From contig NZ_AP022871.1 of assembly GCF_011764565.1 (NCBI RefSeq), positions 806,001-870,000 of the forward strand: DNA of 64,000 nucleotides, read 5' to 3'. A program made the translations under genes and the position numbers. Of the stretch, positions 35,560 to 45,919 are shown piece by piece (the stretch's first letter is position 1; every line of letters begins with the position of its first letter). The DNA comes from Phytohabitans suffuscus (lineage in GTDB: Bacteria; Actinomycetota; Actinomycetes; Mycobacteriales; Micromonosporaceae). The notes beneath the pieces are model-generated. The model searched no databases and had not been told where the DNA came from. It saw nothing but the letters and a program-made list of their open reading frames with translations.

Positions 35560-36692
35560 GCGCCGGCCTTCGCCAACCGGTCTTCGATCGAGGCGCCGAG
35601 CCGCTCGCGCAGCTCCTCGACGGGGATCTTGTTGACCAGCTCGGCGAAGAAGCCGCGCACGACGAGCTTGCGCGCCTCGCCCTCCGGGATGCCCCGGGCC
35701 ATCAGGTAGAAGAGCTGTTCGTCGTCGAATCGCCCGGTCGCGCTCGCGTGGCCGGCGCCGGCGACCTCGCCGGTCTCGATCTCCAGGTTGGGCACGGAGT
35801 CGGCCCGCGCCCCGTCGGTGAGCACGAGGTTGCGGTTGATCTCGTACGTGTCGGTGCCGGTCGCCTGCACCTGGATCAGCACGTCACCGACCCAGACCGT
35901 GTGCGCGCCCTCGCCCTGCAGCGCGCCCCGGTAGCCGACGTAGCTGCGGCAGTCGGGCACGCTGTGGTCGACGAGCTGGCGGTGCTCAAGGTGCTGCCCG
36001 GCGTCGGCGAAGTACAGCCCGTACAGCTCGGCCTCGCCACCCCGCCCGGTGTACTCCACGCTGGTGAACTGCCGCACCAGGTCGCCGCCGAGCGTCACCT
36101 GGATGTGCGTCACGCGCGCGTCGCGCCCCAGCCGGATGCGGACGTGCTGCGCCTGCACCGCGTCGGCCGCCCAGTCGGCGACCGTGACGAGCGTGAGCTT
36201 GGCGCCGTCGGCGACCGCGACCTCGACGTTGTCGGCGAGCGTGACCGAACCGGTCTGCTCCAGCACGATCGTGGCCTCGGCGAACCGCCCGACCTCGACG
36301 AACGTGTGCCCGAAGCCCACCGCGCCGGCGCCGGCGACCCGCAGCACCGCCGGCGCGTCGAGCACCGTCTCGGCGGCCACCGAGACCAGGGAGGCGGTGG
36401 TGGCGCGGGACCAGGCGAGCGCGCTGACCCGGTCGAACGGCGTGAGCACGCTGCCCACCCGCGGGTCGCTCTTGTCCACAGTGGAGACAGTGACGCCGGC
36501 CGGCAGTTCGTCGTACCCGATGGCGGGAGCGGGACCACCGACCACCTCGCCGGTCAGGCCGCGCAGGCGCTTGAGTGGCGTGAAGCGCCACTCCTCCTCC
36601 AGGCCGGTGAGGGCGGGGAAATCGGCGACGTCGTACGACCGCAGCGCCTGGGACTTGGTCTTCGGAGGCGGTGCGGCGAGGGTGTCGGTCAT
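35556..36692 (-). CDS. sufD: Fe-S assembly scaffold SufD
   Basis: The protein has 378 residues of the SufBD beta-helix family, with the late conserved His/Asp stretch HLEHRQLVDHSVPDCRSYVG and the C-terminal helical part FYLMARGIPEGEARKLVVRG. It forms the SufBC2D complex with SufB and SufC. It starts immediately next to the sufB stop with no spacing. Confidence 0.9.
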   Translation of the reverse strand: MTDTLAAPPPKTKSQALRSYDVADFPALTGLEEEWRFTPLKRLRGLTGEVVGGPAPAIGYDELPAGVTVSTVDKSDPRVGSVLTPFDRVSALAWSRATTASLVSVAAETVLDAPAVLRVAGAGAVGFGHTFVEVGRFAEATIVLEQTGSVTLADNVEVAVADGAKLTLVTVADWAADAVQAQHVRIRLGRDARVTHIQVTLGGDLVRQFTSVEYTGRGGEAELYGLYFADAGQHLEHRQLVDHSVPDCRSYVGYRGALQGEGAHTVWVGDVLIQVQATGTDTYEINRNLVLTDGARADSVPNLEIETGEVAGAGHASATGRFDDEQLFYLMARGIPEGEARKLVVRGFFAELVNKIPVEELRERLGASIEDRLAKAGA

Positions 36693-38111
36693 TTAACCGA
36701 CGGCTCCTTCCATCTGCAGTTCGATGAGGCGGTTGAGCTCCAGCGCGTACTCCATCGGGAGCTCCTTGGCGATCGGCTCGATGAAGCCGCGCACGATCAT
36801 CGCCATCGCCTCGTCTTCGCTCAGGCCCCGGCTCATCAGGTAGAAGAGCTGGTCTTCGCTGACCTTGGAGACGGTCGCCTCGTGGCCCATCGCGACGTCG
36901 TCCTCGCGGATGTCGACGTACGGGTAGGTGTCGGAGCGGGAGATCGTGTCGACCAGCAGCGCGTCGCACTTGACCGTGCTCTTGCTGTGGGTCGAGCCCT
37001 CCAGCACCTGGACCAGGCCCCGGTACGAGGTGCGGCCGCCGCCGCGCGCGATCGACTTGCTGATGATGGTGGAGGACGTGTTGGGCGCGGCGTGCACCAT
37101 CTTGGCGCCGGCGTCCTGGTGCTGCCCCTCGCCGGCCATCGCGACCGAGAGCACCTCGCCCTTGGCGTGGTCGCCGGTCATGTACACGGCCGGGTACTTC
37201 ATCGTGACCTTGGAGCCGATGTTGCCGTCGATCCACTCCATGGTCGCGCCCTCGTGCGCCACGGCCCGCTTGGTGACCAGGTTGTAGACGTTGTTCGACC
37301 AGTTCTGGATCGTCGTGTACCGGCAGCGCGCGTTCTTCTTCACGATGATCTCGACGACCGCGCTGTGCAGCGAGTCGGAGGAGTAGATCGGCGCGGTGCA
37401 GCCCTCGACGTAGTGCACGTACGCACCCTCGTCGACGATGATCAGCGTCCGCTCGAACTGGCCCATGTTTTCCGTGTTGATCCGGAAGTACGCCTGGAGC
37501 GGGATCTCCACCTGCACGCCCTTCGGCACGTAGATGAACGAGCCACCGGACCAGACGGCGGTGTTGAGCGCGGCGAACTTGTTGTCGCCGACCGGGATCA
37601 CCGTGCCGAAGTACTCCTTGAAGAGCTCCGGGTGCTCCTTGAGCGCGGTGTCGGTGTCGAGGAAGACGACGCCCTGCTCCTCGAGGTCTTCGCGGATCTT
37701 GTGGTAGACGACCTCGGACTCGTACTGCGCGGCGACACCGGCCACGAGGCGCTGCTTCTCCGCCTCGGGGATGCCCAGCTTGTCGTACGTGTTCTTGATG
37801 TCGGCGGGCAGGTCGTCCCAGGTCGCGGCCTGCTTCTCGGTGGAGCGGACGAAGTACTTGATGTTGTCGAAGTCGATGCCGGTGAGGTCGGCGCCCCAGG
37901 CGGGCATCGGCTTGCGACCGAACAGCCGCAGGCCCTTGAGCCGCAGGTCGAGCATCCACTCGGGCTCGTTCTTCTTCGCCGAGATGTCGCGGACGACCGC
38001 CTCGTTGAGGCCACGCTGGGCGGCGGCGCCGGCGATGTCTGAGTCGGCCCAGCCGTACTCGTAGTTGCCGAGGACGGCGAGCTGCTCCGCTTGGGTCATC
38101 TGCTCGGTCAT
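36693..38111 (-). CDS. sufB: Fe-S assembly scaffold SufB
   Basis: The protein has 472 residues, the expected length. Landmarks are [14 protein letters not shown], the conserved Cys in [19 protein letters not shown], and the C-terminal [20 protein letters not shown]. It is the site where the cluster is built. It follows sufR by zero spacing: the sufR stop ends where sufB begins, so the regulator and the operon are one unit. Confidence 0.92.
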   Translation of the reverse strand: MTEQMTQAEQLAVLGNYEYGWADSDIAGAAAQRGLNEAVVRDISAKKNEPEWMLDLRLKGLRLFGRKPMPAWGADLTGIDFDNIKYFVRSTEKQAATWDDLPADIKNTYDKLGIPEAEKQRLVAGVAAQYESEVVYHKIREDLEEQGVVFLDTDTALKEHPELFKEYFGTVIPVGDNKFAALNTAVWSGGSFIYVPKGVQVEIPLQAYFRINTENMGQFERTLIIVDEGAYVHYVEGCTAPIYSSDSLHSAVVEIIVKKNARCRYTTIQNWSNNVYNLVTKRAVAHEGATMEWIDGNIGSKVTMKYPAVYMTGDHAKGEVLSVAMAGEGQHQDAGAKMVHAAPNTSSTIISKSIARGGGRTSYRGLVQVLEGSTHSKSTVKCDALLVDTISRSDTYPYVDIREDDVAMGHEATVSKVSEDQLFYLMSRGLSEDEAMAMIVRGFIEPIAKELPMEYALELNRLIELQMEGAVG

Positions 38112-38819
38112 CTATCCGGTCCTCACCGTGGTTGTCTGCTGGGCCGGGATGTGTGTGGTGCACACCCCGTCACCGTGCGCGATGGTGGCTAGGCGCTGCA
38201 CGTGGCTGCCGATCAGGCGGGAGATCACCGCGGTCTCGGCCTCGCACAGCTGGGGGAACTCGGCGGCAACGTGCGCCACCGGGCAGTGGTGCTGGCAGAG
38301 CTGGCCGCCGGACGCGATCGTGGACGCGTTGGCAGCGTAGCCCTCGGCGGTCAGGGCGCTGGCGAGCGCCTCCGCCCGCGCGAGCGGGTCGTCGCCGGCC
38401 CCTTCCAGCGCGGCCTGGCAGCGCGCCTCCAGCCCGGACACCTGCTCGGCGGCGAACTCCTCCACCGCGGCCGCCCCGGCGTTACGGGAGATCCAGCGCA
38501 GCGCGGCGGTGGCCATGCCGTCGTAGAAGTGGGTGCCGCAATCCTGCTTGCCGGCGTCGGTGAGCACGAACACGCGGGCCGGACGCCCGCGGCCACGGTG
38601 GCCCCGGACCGGGCGCTCGCGCGAGACCACGACGCCGTCGGCGAGCATCGCGTCGAGGTGCTTGCGGATCGCGGCGGAGCCGAGCCCCAACTCGGCGCCG
38701 AGCTCGGCCGCGGTGGCCGAGCCATGCGCCAGCAGCAGCCGGGCAACGCGGTCACGGGTGCGCCCGTCGACCCCGGCCGGCTGCTCAGGGAGCGCCGCCG
38801 CGTTTTTCACAACGCCCAC
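38112..38819 (-). CDS. sufR: SufR-like Fe-S sensing repressor
   Basis: About 235 residues. An N-terminal winged helix (TRDRVARLLLAHGSATAAEL, RKHLDAMLADGVV) binds DNA; the C-terminal part carries the cluster Cys: GGQLCQHHCPVAHVA, FPQLCEAE and GDGVCTTH. Known SufR proteins repress suf when holding an intact cluster. It is the first gene of the operon, so it should control its own synthesis. GTG 38819 has a GGGTGA about ten bases upstream; GTG 38810 is an alternative. Confidence 0.85.
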   Translation of the reverse strand: MGVVKNAAALPEQPAGVDGRTRDRVARLLLAHGSATAAELGAELGLGSAAIRKHLDAMLADGVVVSRERPVRGHRGRGRPARVFVLTDAGKQDCGTHFYDGMATAALRWISRNAGAAAVEEFAAEQVSGLEARCQAALEGAGDDPLARAEALASALTAEGYAANASTIASGGQLCQHHCPVAHVAAEFPQLCEAETAVISRLIGSHVQRLATIAHGDGVCTTHIPAQQTTTVRTG

Positions 38820-38864
38820 GTTACGTATTTCACCCAGCGCCCGCAAACCCGGGTCGGCGTGATC

Positions 38865-38879
38865 CACCCCACCGGGGTG
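38865..38879. promoter_or_regulatory. sufR: Inverted repeat upstream of sufR
   Basis: CACCCC-acc-GGGGTG lies 46 bases upstream of the sufR start in the only sizeable spacer before the operon. It could be a SufR operator; it does not match the mycobacterial site known to me, so this is weak. Confidence 0.25.
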
Positions 38880-38947
38880 ACCCGCTTTCGCCCGATCGGG
38901 CGAGGCGTCACGTTTTCGCCCCGCGAGGCGCCGCGTCCCGGGGCGCG

Positions 38948-39859
38948 TCAGGGGACCGGTGCGGCGACCTCGGGGGCGGGGGTCTCGGCGAAGGTGGGCG
39001 TCTCGGCGGGCGCCGGGGAGCGCGCGGGGACCAGGGCCCAGACGACCGAGAGGGTGGCCAGCCAGACCAGGCAGGCGCCCAGCATGTGCGCGCCGACCAG
39101 CAGGACCGGCAGGTCGGTGAAGTACTGGACGAAGCCGATCAGCCCCTGGGCCAGCTCGACCGCGAGCAGCACCGCCGCGGCGCGGGCGGCCGGTCGTGGG
39201 CCGGTGGCGCGTAGCGCGAGCCAGGCGGCGAGGGTCAGGCCGATCAGCAGGAACACCAGGTCGGCGTGGATCTGGGAGATGGTCTCGGGGTCGAGGCTGT
39301 TGCGGGCGGCGCCGTGGTCGCCGGAGTGCGGGCCGCTGCCGGTCACCCAGGTGCCGACCACCAGGACCGCGGCGCTGGCGGCGGCGATGACCCAGGCCAG
39401 CAGGCGCAGCGGCGGGAGGACGGCCGGCGGGGGCGCGGGTGGGGCGGTGGCGCGCCAGAAGGCGTACGCCAGGGCGATGACCGCGATCGAGGCCAGGAAG
39501 TGCAGGCCGACCACCCACGGGTTGAGGTCGGTCAGCACCGTGATGCCGCCGATCACGCCCTGCGCGGGGATGCCCAGGAACACGGCGACCGAGAGCCAGC
39601 GCAGGCGGCCCCGGTGGCGCCAGGCGGCCACCACGCCGGCCACGGCGACGGCGGCGACCACGAAGGTCAGCAGGCGGTTGCCGAACTCGATGACGCCGTG
39701 GACGCCCATCTCGGCGGTCGTCGTGTACGACTCGTCGGTGCAGCGCGGCCACGTCGGGCAGCCCAGTCCCGAGTCGGTCAGGCGCACCGCGCCACCGGTC
39801 ACCACGATCGCGACGTTGGCGACGATGGAAGCCAGGGCTAGACGGCGAAGCACGGCCAC
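38948..39859 (-). CDS. ctaA: Heme A synthase CtaA
   Basis: About 303 residues with eight hydrophobic helices and the COX15/CtaA landmarks: GGAVRLTDSGLGCPTWPRC near the N-terminus, HGVIEFGNRLLTF, VGLHFLAS, TISQIHADLVFL and VGAHMLGA, which hold the heme-ligating His. It oxidises heme O to heme A for aa3-type oxidase; ctaB, making heme O, lies 1.5 kb upstream. GTG 39859 follows a TACGAT box with no ribosome-binding site, suggesting a leaderless message. Confidence 0.85.
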   Translation of the reverse strand: MAVLRRLALASIVANVAIVVTGGAVRLTDSGLGCPTWPRCTDESYTTTAEMGVHGVIEFGNRLLTFVVAAVAVAGVVAAWRHRGRLRWLSVAVFLGIPAQGVIGGITVLTDLNPWVVGLHFLASIAVIALAYAFWRATAPPAPPPAVLPPLRLLAWVIAAASAAVLVVGTWVTGSGPHSGDHGAARNSLDPETISQIHADLVFLLIGLTLAAWLALRATGPRPAARAAAVLLAVELAQGLIGFVQYFTDLPVLLVGAHMLGACLVWLATLSVVWALVPARSPAPAETPTFAETPAPEVAAPVP

Positions 39860-39902
39860 TATCGTACGTAGTAGGTCTGGGGGCCTCGACGCGGCCCTGG
39901 CG

Positions 39903-40814
39903 TCATAGGCGGGCGGCGATGGCCTCGGCGAACCGCTCGGGGGCACCGCCGGCCGTGCCGAGGAAGAGCGACGGCTCGGTCAGCTCCAGCTCGACCAGCA
40001 CCGGCAGGTCGTCCGGGCCGGGGATCAGGTCGACCCGCGCGTACAGGAGGCGGTCGGGTCCGCCCGGCACGGCGGCGAGCGCCTTGCGCGCGATCTCCAG
40101 CTCGGCGTCGAGCGGTGAGCGGGTGCGGATCGACTCCTCTTTGTACAGTCCCTCGACGCCCTCGTCCGGCCCGGTCAGCATCGCGCCCTTGCGGATCGCG
40201 TGGCTGAACGCGAGGTCGCCGTCGCCGGGGAAGAAGAGCAGCGCGGTCTCGCCGTACGTGTCGACGGCGGCCAGGTACGGCTGCACCATCACCAGCCGCC
40301 CGGCCAGCCGCAGCCGCGCCACGTGGGCGGCGGCCAGCTCGCGGTGCTCGGCCCGGTCCAGGTCGTACCGCCCGGAGTCGAGGCTGCCCGCGCCGACGGC
40401 CGGCTTGACCACGACCTCACCGCCCGGCGGCGGCCGCCACGCGCCGCCCGGCTCGACCCAGGTCGTGGGCACGACGGGCACACCGGCGACGGCCAGCTCG
40501 CGCAGGTAGCGCTTGTCGGTGTTCCAGGTGACGACGTCGGCGGGGTTGGCCAGGCGGGGCACCTTGGCGGCCCAGGCGACGAACTCGTCGCGCCGGGCCA
40601 CGTAGTCCCACGGCGAGCGGATCACCGCCAGGGCGAAGGAGGACCAGTCGACGGCCGGCGCGTCCCACGCGACCGGCACGGCCTCGACGCCGCGCTCGCG
40701 CAGGGCGGGAAGGACCAGCTGGTCGTCCCGGTCGAGCTCGGGGATCTGGTCACAGGTAACGAGAGCGACCCGGGATCGCTCCCGGGTCGCACGGACAGAA
40801 TCTTCGTTCAACAC
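39903..40814 (-). CDS. ATP-grasp domain protein
   Basis: About 303 residues. ATP-grasp features are visible: the ATP-binding Lys region GEVVVKPAVGAGS, the Glu-rich loop and the metal-binding end LPVLVELELTEPSLFLG. Similar RimK-like proteins ligate a carboxylate to an amine; substrate unknown. GTG 40814 was chosen because it lies five bases after the stop of the upstream small gene; it has no clear ribosome-binding site, so translation may rely on coupling. Confidence 0.75.
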   Translation of the reverse strand: MLNEDSVRATRERSRVALVTCDQIPELDRDDQLVLPALRERGVEAVPVAWDAPAVDWSSFALAVIRSPWDYVARRDEFVAWAAKVPRLANPADVVTWNTDKRYLRELAVAGVPVVPTTWVEPGGAWRPPPGGEVVVKPAVGAGSLDSGRYDLDRAEHRELAAAHVARLRLAGRLVMVQPYLAAVDTYGETALLFFPGDGDLAFSHAIRKGAMLTGPDEGVEGLYKEESIRTRSPLDAELEIARKALAAVPGGPDRLLYARVDLIPGPDDLPVLVELELTEPSLFLGTAGGAPERFAEAIAARL

Positions 40815-40819
40815 AACAA

Positions 40820-41155
40820 TCAACGAGCGAGCGATCGCCGGCCCATCGACCTCCACAGGTCGTTGCTCGGGCGCATCTGGTCCATGAGCTCGCGCTCCCA
40901 CTCGTTTTCCACTTCGACGCCTGCCTTGGCGCACGCCTGGCGCGCAACGTCGGTGCCGTCGGCGAACTGGTCCGCCCACTCCCCGTCCCCACCCACGAGG
41001 ACGATGCGGGCGCCCCGCTTGCCGACGTACTCGATGACCGCCTTCGCGCCGCCGTGGCCGGCGGCGAAAGCCCGGATGCCCGCGACGAGGCCCGTGGAGG
41101 CCTGTGCCGTGGCTGTCGGGCCAGCGGTCATGTTGGTATCGGAACCATCTGCCAT
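40820..41155 (-). CDS. Conserved small hypothetical protein
   Basis: The protein has 111 residues and no recognised domain. The middle (AKAVIEYVGKRGARIVLVGGDGEWADQF) is alpha/beta-like, and the end is basic (WRSMGRRSLAR). It may be co-transcribed with the ATP-grasp gene five bases downstream. A later ATG (41131) is also possible. The 220-bp upstream spacer is unusually AT-rich for this genome and probably holds its promoter. Confidence 0.55.
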   Translation of the reverse strand: MADGSDTNMTAGPTATAQASTGLVAGIRAFAAGHGGAKAVIEYVGKRGARIVLVGGDGEWADQFADGTDVARQACAKAGVEVENEWERELMDQMRPSNDLWRSMGRRSLAR

Positions 41156-41374
41156 GTGCCCGAGCGTAAGCAGAGCCGGACGGCGGCAAGCGCCCTCTCA
41201 TGTTTTTTTGTGATGCCAATTACCCGACGTTTAGTCCCCGTATCCTTGATATTACGCCCGATTTATTACCTTAAATCCGGGCAAAGGGGTGCGACAAAAC
41301 GGGCAGCAATTCGAGGCCGGACCGGCCGCACGACCAATCGGGCGTTTCATGGGCCAAAGGCTTCTAAACGGTCA

Positions 41375-42363
41375 TCAGACGAGGGCGTCTGCGGCGACCG
41401 CGATGAACAGAATTGTCAGATATGTGATCGTCCAGTGGAACAGGCGCATGGGGCGCATCTGCTCCCCCGCCTGGCCCGGCCCACCAGCGCGTACGCCTCG
41501 CGCAGCAGCAGCACGCCGGTGACCAGCGCGGTCAGCCCGTAGATCGGGCCGAGGCCGAACGCGTCTTGACCAAGCGGCCACACGGCGACCGACGCGGCCA
41601 CGGTGAGCCAGCTGAAGAGCAGGATCTCCACGTTGACCCGGCGCTGGGAGGCGACCACCGGCAGCATCGGGATGCCGGCCCGCGCGTAGTCGGCCCTGAA
41701 CCGGATCGCCAGCGCGTAGAAGTGCGGCATCTGCCAGAAGAACACGACGGCGAAGAGCGCCCACGCGGTGGTGGAGAGCCCGCCGGTCACCGCGGCCCAG
41801 CCGATCAGCACCGGCGCGGCGCCGCACACGCCGCCCCAGAACGTGTTGGCCGGCGTGCTGCGCTTGAGCCACAGCGTGTAGACGACGTCGTAGTAGACGA
41901 TCGCGGCGAGCGTGAGCCCGGTGGCCAGCCAGTTGGTGAAGGCGGCCATGAGCGACACCGACACCACGCCGAGCACGAGCCCGAAGGCCAGCGCGCTGCG
42001 CGGCGAGACCCGGTGCGCCGGCAGCGGCCGCCGCGAGGTGCGCTTCATGACCTGGTCGATGTCGCGGTCTATATAGCAGTTGAGCGCGTTCGCCGCGCCG
42101 GCCGCGAGCGAGCCGCCGACCAGGACGACGGCCACCAGCCACAGCGACGGCACGCCGCCGGCCGCGAGCATCATCGCCGGCACGGTGGTGACGAGCAGCA
42201 GCTCGACGATGCGCGGCTTGGTCAGCGCCACGTACGCCTTGACCACCGCGACCACGTCCGCCACGCCCACCCGCCGCCGGGGCGGCACCAGGTCGCGCGG
42301 GGCGACCGGCACCAGCGGCCGAGCGGTGGCCGGGGGGTGGGGGCGCTCGGTGATCGTACTCAC
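41375..42363 (-). CDS. ctaB: Protoheme IX farnesyltransferase, frameshifted as read
   Basis: About 329 residues when corrected. The UbiA prenyl-diphosphate motif [20 protein letters not shown] and the second Asp region [20 protein letters not shown] are present, with about nine helices. It adds farnesyl to protoheme to form heme O. As read the frame diverges after [11 protein letters not shown], but one extra base in the C run at 41464-41468 restores [20 protein letters not shown], a normal CtaB end, stopping at 41375. GTG 42363 follows GGAAGGTGAA. It is divergent from tkt. Confidence 0.85.
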
Positions 42364-42628
42364 GTGGCGGTTCACCTTCCGGGCGATGGCGGCTGGCGCA
42401 CGGCGCGGACATACAAGGTCAACGCGCCGATCGACAGCGTACGCGCTGGCAGAACGCCACCTACTACGACCCCACGTAGAAGAGCGCCACCACCCCGCGT
42501 GGAGGAGTGGAGCGTGCCGCCGGTCACAGCTTGTCGTCCCACGCGTCGGCCGGTCACCCCGCGCACGTTTAGCACGGGTAGATAGGGTCATCGCAAGAGG
42601 GTTGCCGCATTGCCGAGGAGCACACATC

Positions 42629-44761
42629 GTGACCGCGAACGACGCTTCACTCCCCTGGTCCGAGCTCGACCGCAAAGCGGTCGACACCGTACGGGTCTTG
42701 GCCATGGACGCCGTGGAGAAGGCCGGCAACGGTCACCCCGGCACCGCCATGAGCCTGGCACCGGCGGCGTACCTGCTGTTCAACAAGATGCTGCGCCACG
42801 ATCCGACGGATCCACAGTGGCCGGGCCGGGACCGCTTCGTGCTGTCCATGGGGCACTCCAGCCTCACCCTCTACATCCAGCTGTACCTGTCCGGCTACGG
42901 GCTGAGCCTCGAAGACCTCAAGTCGCTGCGGCAGTGGGGCTCCCTCACCCCGGGTCACCCCGAGCACGGGCACACGGTGGGTGTCGAGACGACCACCGGC
43001 CCGCTCGGGCAGGGCGTGGGCAACGCGGTCGGGATGGCGTTCGCGGCGCGGCGGGAGCGGGGCCTGTTCGACCCGGACGCCGAGCCGGGCCAGTCCCCCT
43101 TCGACCACCGCGTCTGGGCCTTCGCCTCGGACGGCGACCTCGAAGAGGGGATCAGCCACGAGGCGAGCGCGCTGGCCGGCCACCAGAAGCTGGGCAACCT
43201 GATCCTGCTGTGGGACGACAACGAGATCTCGATCGAAGACGACACCCGGATCGCGAAGAGCGAAGACATCGCCAAGCGGTACGAGGCGTACGGCTGGCAC
43301 GTGCAGACCGTCGACTGGCGGGCCGGCCACCACGCCGACGAGGGTGAGTACCACGAGGACGTGCAGGCGCTGATCGCCGCGTTCGAGGCGGCCCGCGCGG
43401 AGACCGAGCGCCCCTCGTTCATCGCGCTCCGCACCATCATCGCGTGGCCCGCTCCCACCAAGCAGAACACCGGCAAGTCGCACGGCTCGGCGCTCGGCGC
43501 CGAGGAGGTCGCCGCCACCAAGAAGCTGCTCGGCTTCGACCCGGCGCAGTCCTTCGCCGTCGACGACAAGGTGCTCGCCCACGCCCGCGAGGTGGTCGAC
43601 CGCGGCCGGGCGGCGCACGCCGACTGGCAGGCGGGCTTCGACGCCTGGGCCGCCGCCAACCCCGAGCGCAAGGCGCTCTTCGACCGGCTCGCCACCCGTT
43701 CGCTGCCGGAGGGCTGGACCGAGGCGCTGCCGGAGTTCGCGGCGGACGCCAAGGGGATCGCGACCCGGGCCGCGTCCGGCAAGGTCCTGTCGGCGCTGGC
43801 GCCGGTGCTGCCCGAGCTGTGGGGCGGCTCGGCCGACCTCGCGGAGAGCAACAACACGACGATGAAGGGCGAGCCGTCCTTCGTGCCGCCGGAGCACGCG
43901 ACCAAGGAGTTCCCCGGCGACGTCTACGGCCGCACGCTGCACTTCGGCATCCGCGAGCACGCGATGGGCGCGATCCTCAACGGCATCCTGCTGCACGGCG
44001 GCACCCGGCCGTACGGCGGCACGTTCCTCGTCTTCAGCGACTACATGCGCCCGTCCGTGCGCCTGGCCGCGCTGATGAAGCTGCCGGCGATCTACGTCTG
44101 GACGCACGACTCGATCGGCCTCGGCGAGGACGGCCCGACGCACCAGCCGATCGAGCACCTCTCCGCACTGCGCGCGATCCCCGGCCTCGACGTGGTCCGC
44201 CCGGCCGACGCCAACGAGACCGCGTGGGCGTGGCGCAAGGCGCTGGAGCACACCGACCGGCCGACCGCGCTGGCGCTGACCCGGCAGGCGGTGCCGACCT
44301 TCGACCGCGCCCAGGTGGCCGGTGCGGAGGGCGTCGCCAAGGGTGGGTACACGCTCGCCGACGCCTCCGGCGGCCAGCCGCACGTGATCATCATCGCCAG
44401 CGGCTCGGAGGTGCAGCTCGCGCTCACCGCCCGGGAGCGGCTGGAGGCCGACGGTACCCCGGCGCGCGTGGTCTCGATGCCCTGCCAGGAGTGGTTCCGG
44501 GCGCAGGACGAGGCGTACCGCGAGTCGGTCATCCCGCGCGGGGTCAGGGCCCGGGTGAGCGTCGAGGCCGCGATCGCGATGTCGTGGCACGACCTGATCG
44601 GTGACTGCGGCGAGGCCGTGAGCATCGAGCACTACGGGGCGAGCGCGCCGTACCAGGTGCTGTTCGAGCAGTTCGGTTTCACCGCCGACCGCGTGGTCGC
44701 GGCCGCGCACGCGTCGCTGGCCAGGGTCGGCGCGATCACCGGGACGACGACCGGTAACTAG
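42629..44761 (+). CDS. tkt: Transketolase
   Basis: The protein has 710 residues. The thiamine-diphosphate motif runs from [13 protein letters not shown] to [10 protein letters not shown]; the catalytic Glu is in the second domain (around [10 protein letters not shown]), and [10 protein letters not shown] and [14 protein letters not shown] are typical. It moves two-carbon units between pentose and glycolytic sugars. GTG 42629 is preceded by GAGGAG. It opens the run tkt-tal-pgi-zwf-opcA-pgl on the plus strand. Confidence 0.93.
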   Translation: MTANDASLPWSELDRKAVDTVRVLAMDAVEKAGNGHPGTAMSLAPAAYLLFNKMLRHDPTDPQWPGRDRFVLSMGHSSLTLYIQLYLSGYGLSLEDLKSLRQWGSLTPGHPEHGHTVGVETTTGPLGQGVGNAVGMAFAARRERGLFDPDAEPGQSPFDHRVWAFASDGDLEEGISHEASALAGHQKLGNLILLWDDNEISIEDDTRIAKSEDIAKRYEAYGWHVQTVDWRAGHHADEGEYHEDVQALIAAFEAARAETERPSFIALRTIIAWPAPTKQNTGKSHGSALGAEEVAATKKLLGFDPAQSFAVDDKVLAHAREVVDRGRAAHADWQAGFDAWAAANPERKALFDRLATRSLPEGWTEALPEFAADAKGIATRAASGKVLSALAPVLPELWGGSADLAESNNTTMKGEPSFVPPEHATKEFPGDVYGRTLHFGIREHAMGAILNGILLHGGTRPYGGTFLVFSDYMRPSVRLAALMKLPAIYVWTHDSIGLGEDGPTHQPIEHLSALRAIPGLDVVRPADANETAWAWRKALEHTDRPTALALTRQAVPTFDRAQVAGAEGVAKGGYTLADASGGQPHVIIIASGSEVQLALTARERLEADGTPARVVSMPCQEWFRAQDEAYRESVIPRGVRARVSVEAAIAMSWHDLIGDCGEAVSIEHYGASAPYQVLFEQFGFTADRVVAAAHASLARVGAITGTTTGN

Positions 44762-44806
44762 GCGGACGGAAACTAGGCACACGGGAACTGAGGGAGATTG
44801 ATACTC

Positions 44807-45919
44807 ATGACTGACCGGCTTGGTGAGCTGTCGGCCGCTGGTGTGGCGGTGTGGCTCGACGATCTGTCCCGGCCGCGGCTGGAGTCCGGTGGGCTCGACC
44901 AGCTGCGCCGCGAAAAGCACGTTGTGGGTGTGACCACCAACCCGACCATCTTCGCCAAGGCGCTCGGCGACGCCGCGTCGTACGACGGGCAGCTGCGCGA
45001 CCTCGCCCTGCGCGGGGTCACCGTCGAAGAGGCGGTACGCATGCTGACCACGTACGACGTGCGGTGGGCGACCGACGTGATGAAGCCGGCGTACGAGGCC
45101 TCCGCGGGCGTCGACGGCCGGGTGTCGATCGAGGTCGACCCGCGCCTGGCGCACGAGACGGAGAAGACCATCGCGGAGGCCAAGTCGCTGTGGTGGCTCG
45201 TCGACCGCCCCAACCTGTTCATCAAGATCCCGGCGACCCGGGCGGGCCTGCCGGCGATCACCGCGACGCTCGCCCAGGGCATCAGCGTCAACGTCACGCT
45301 GATCTTCTCCCTCCAGCGGTACGCCGAGGTGATGGACGCGTTCCTGGCCGGCCTGGAGCAGGCGAAGGCCAACGGCCACGACCTGACCAGGATCGGTTCG
45401 GTGGCGTCGTTCTTCGTCTCGCGGGTCGACAGCGAGGTCGACAAGCGGCTCGACAAGATCGGCAGCGAGGAGGCCAAGGCGCTCAAGGGCAAGGCTGCGA
45501 TCGCCAACGCCCGCCTGGCCTATGAGCGGTACGCCGCGGTCTTCAGCTCGGACCGGTGGCAGCGGCTGGCCGACGCGGGCGCGCACCCGCAGCGTCCACT
45601 GTGGGCGTCCACCTCGACGAAGAACCCGGACTTCCGCGACGTCATCTACGTCGAGGAGATGATCGCCCCCGGCGTCGTCAACACGATGCCCGAGCCGACC
45701 ATCCACGCGTACGCCGACCACGGCGAGACCCGCGGTGACACGGTGACCGGCATGTACGAGGACGCCCGCAGGGTGCTCGACGACCTCGCCGCGCTCGGTA
45801 TCGAGTACGACGACGTGGTCGACACGCTGGAGCGCGAGGGCGTGGAGAAGTTCGAGGCGAGCTGGTTGGAGCTGTTGCAGACCGTGGAGAACCAGCTTTC
45901 CAATGCCACCAATGCGTGA
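44807..45919 (+). CDS. tal: Transaldolase
   Basis: The protein has 370 residues. The Schiff-base Lys is Lys140 in [24 protein letters not shown] and [15 protein letters not shown] are family landmarks. It transfers dihydroxyacetone units in the pentose-phosphate pathway. The ATG 44807 gives the standard N-terminus MTDRLGELS. Its end overlaps pgi. Confidence 0.92.
   Translation: MTDRLGELSAAGVAVWLDDLSRPRLESGGLDQLRREKHVVGVTTNPTIFAKALGDAASYDGQLRDLALRGVTVEEAVRMLTTYDVRWATDVMKPAYEASAGVDGRVSIEVDPRLAHETEKTIAEAKSLWWLVDRPNLFIKIPATRAGLPAITATLAQGISVNVTLIFSLQRYAEVMDAFLAGLEQAKANGHDLTRIGSVASFFVSRVDSEVDKRLDKIGSEEAKALKGKAAIANARLAYERYAAVFSSDRWQRLADAGAHPQRPLWASTSTKNPDFRDVIYVEEMIAPGVVNTMPEPTIHAYADHGETRGDTVTGMYEDARRVLDDLAALGIEYDDVVDTLEREGVEKFEASWLELLQTVENQLSNATNA

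Noticed and set aside
41156-41374. AT-rich spacer as a possible foreign insertion
   Set aside because: It is only ~220 bases between normal genes, has no repeats or ends, and is more simply a promoter region.
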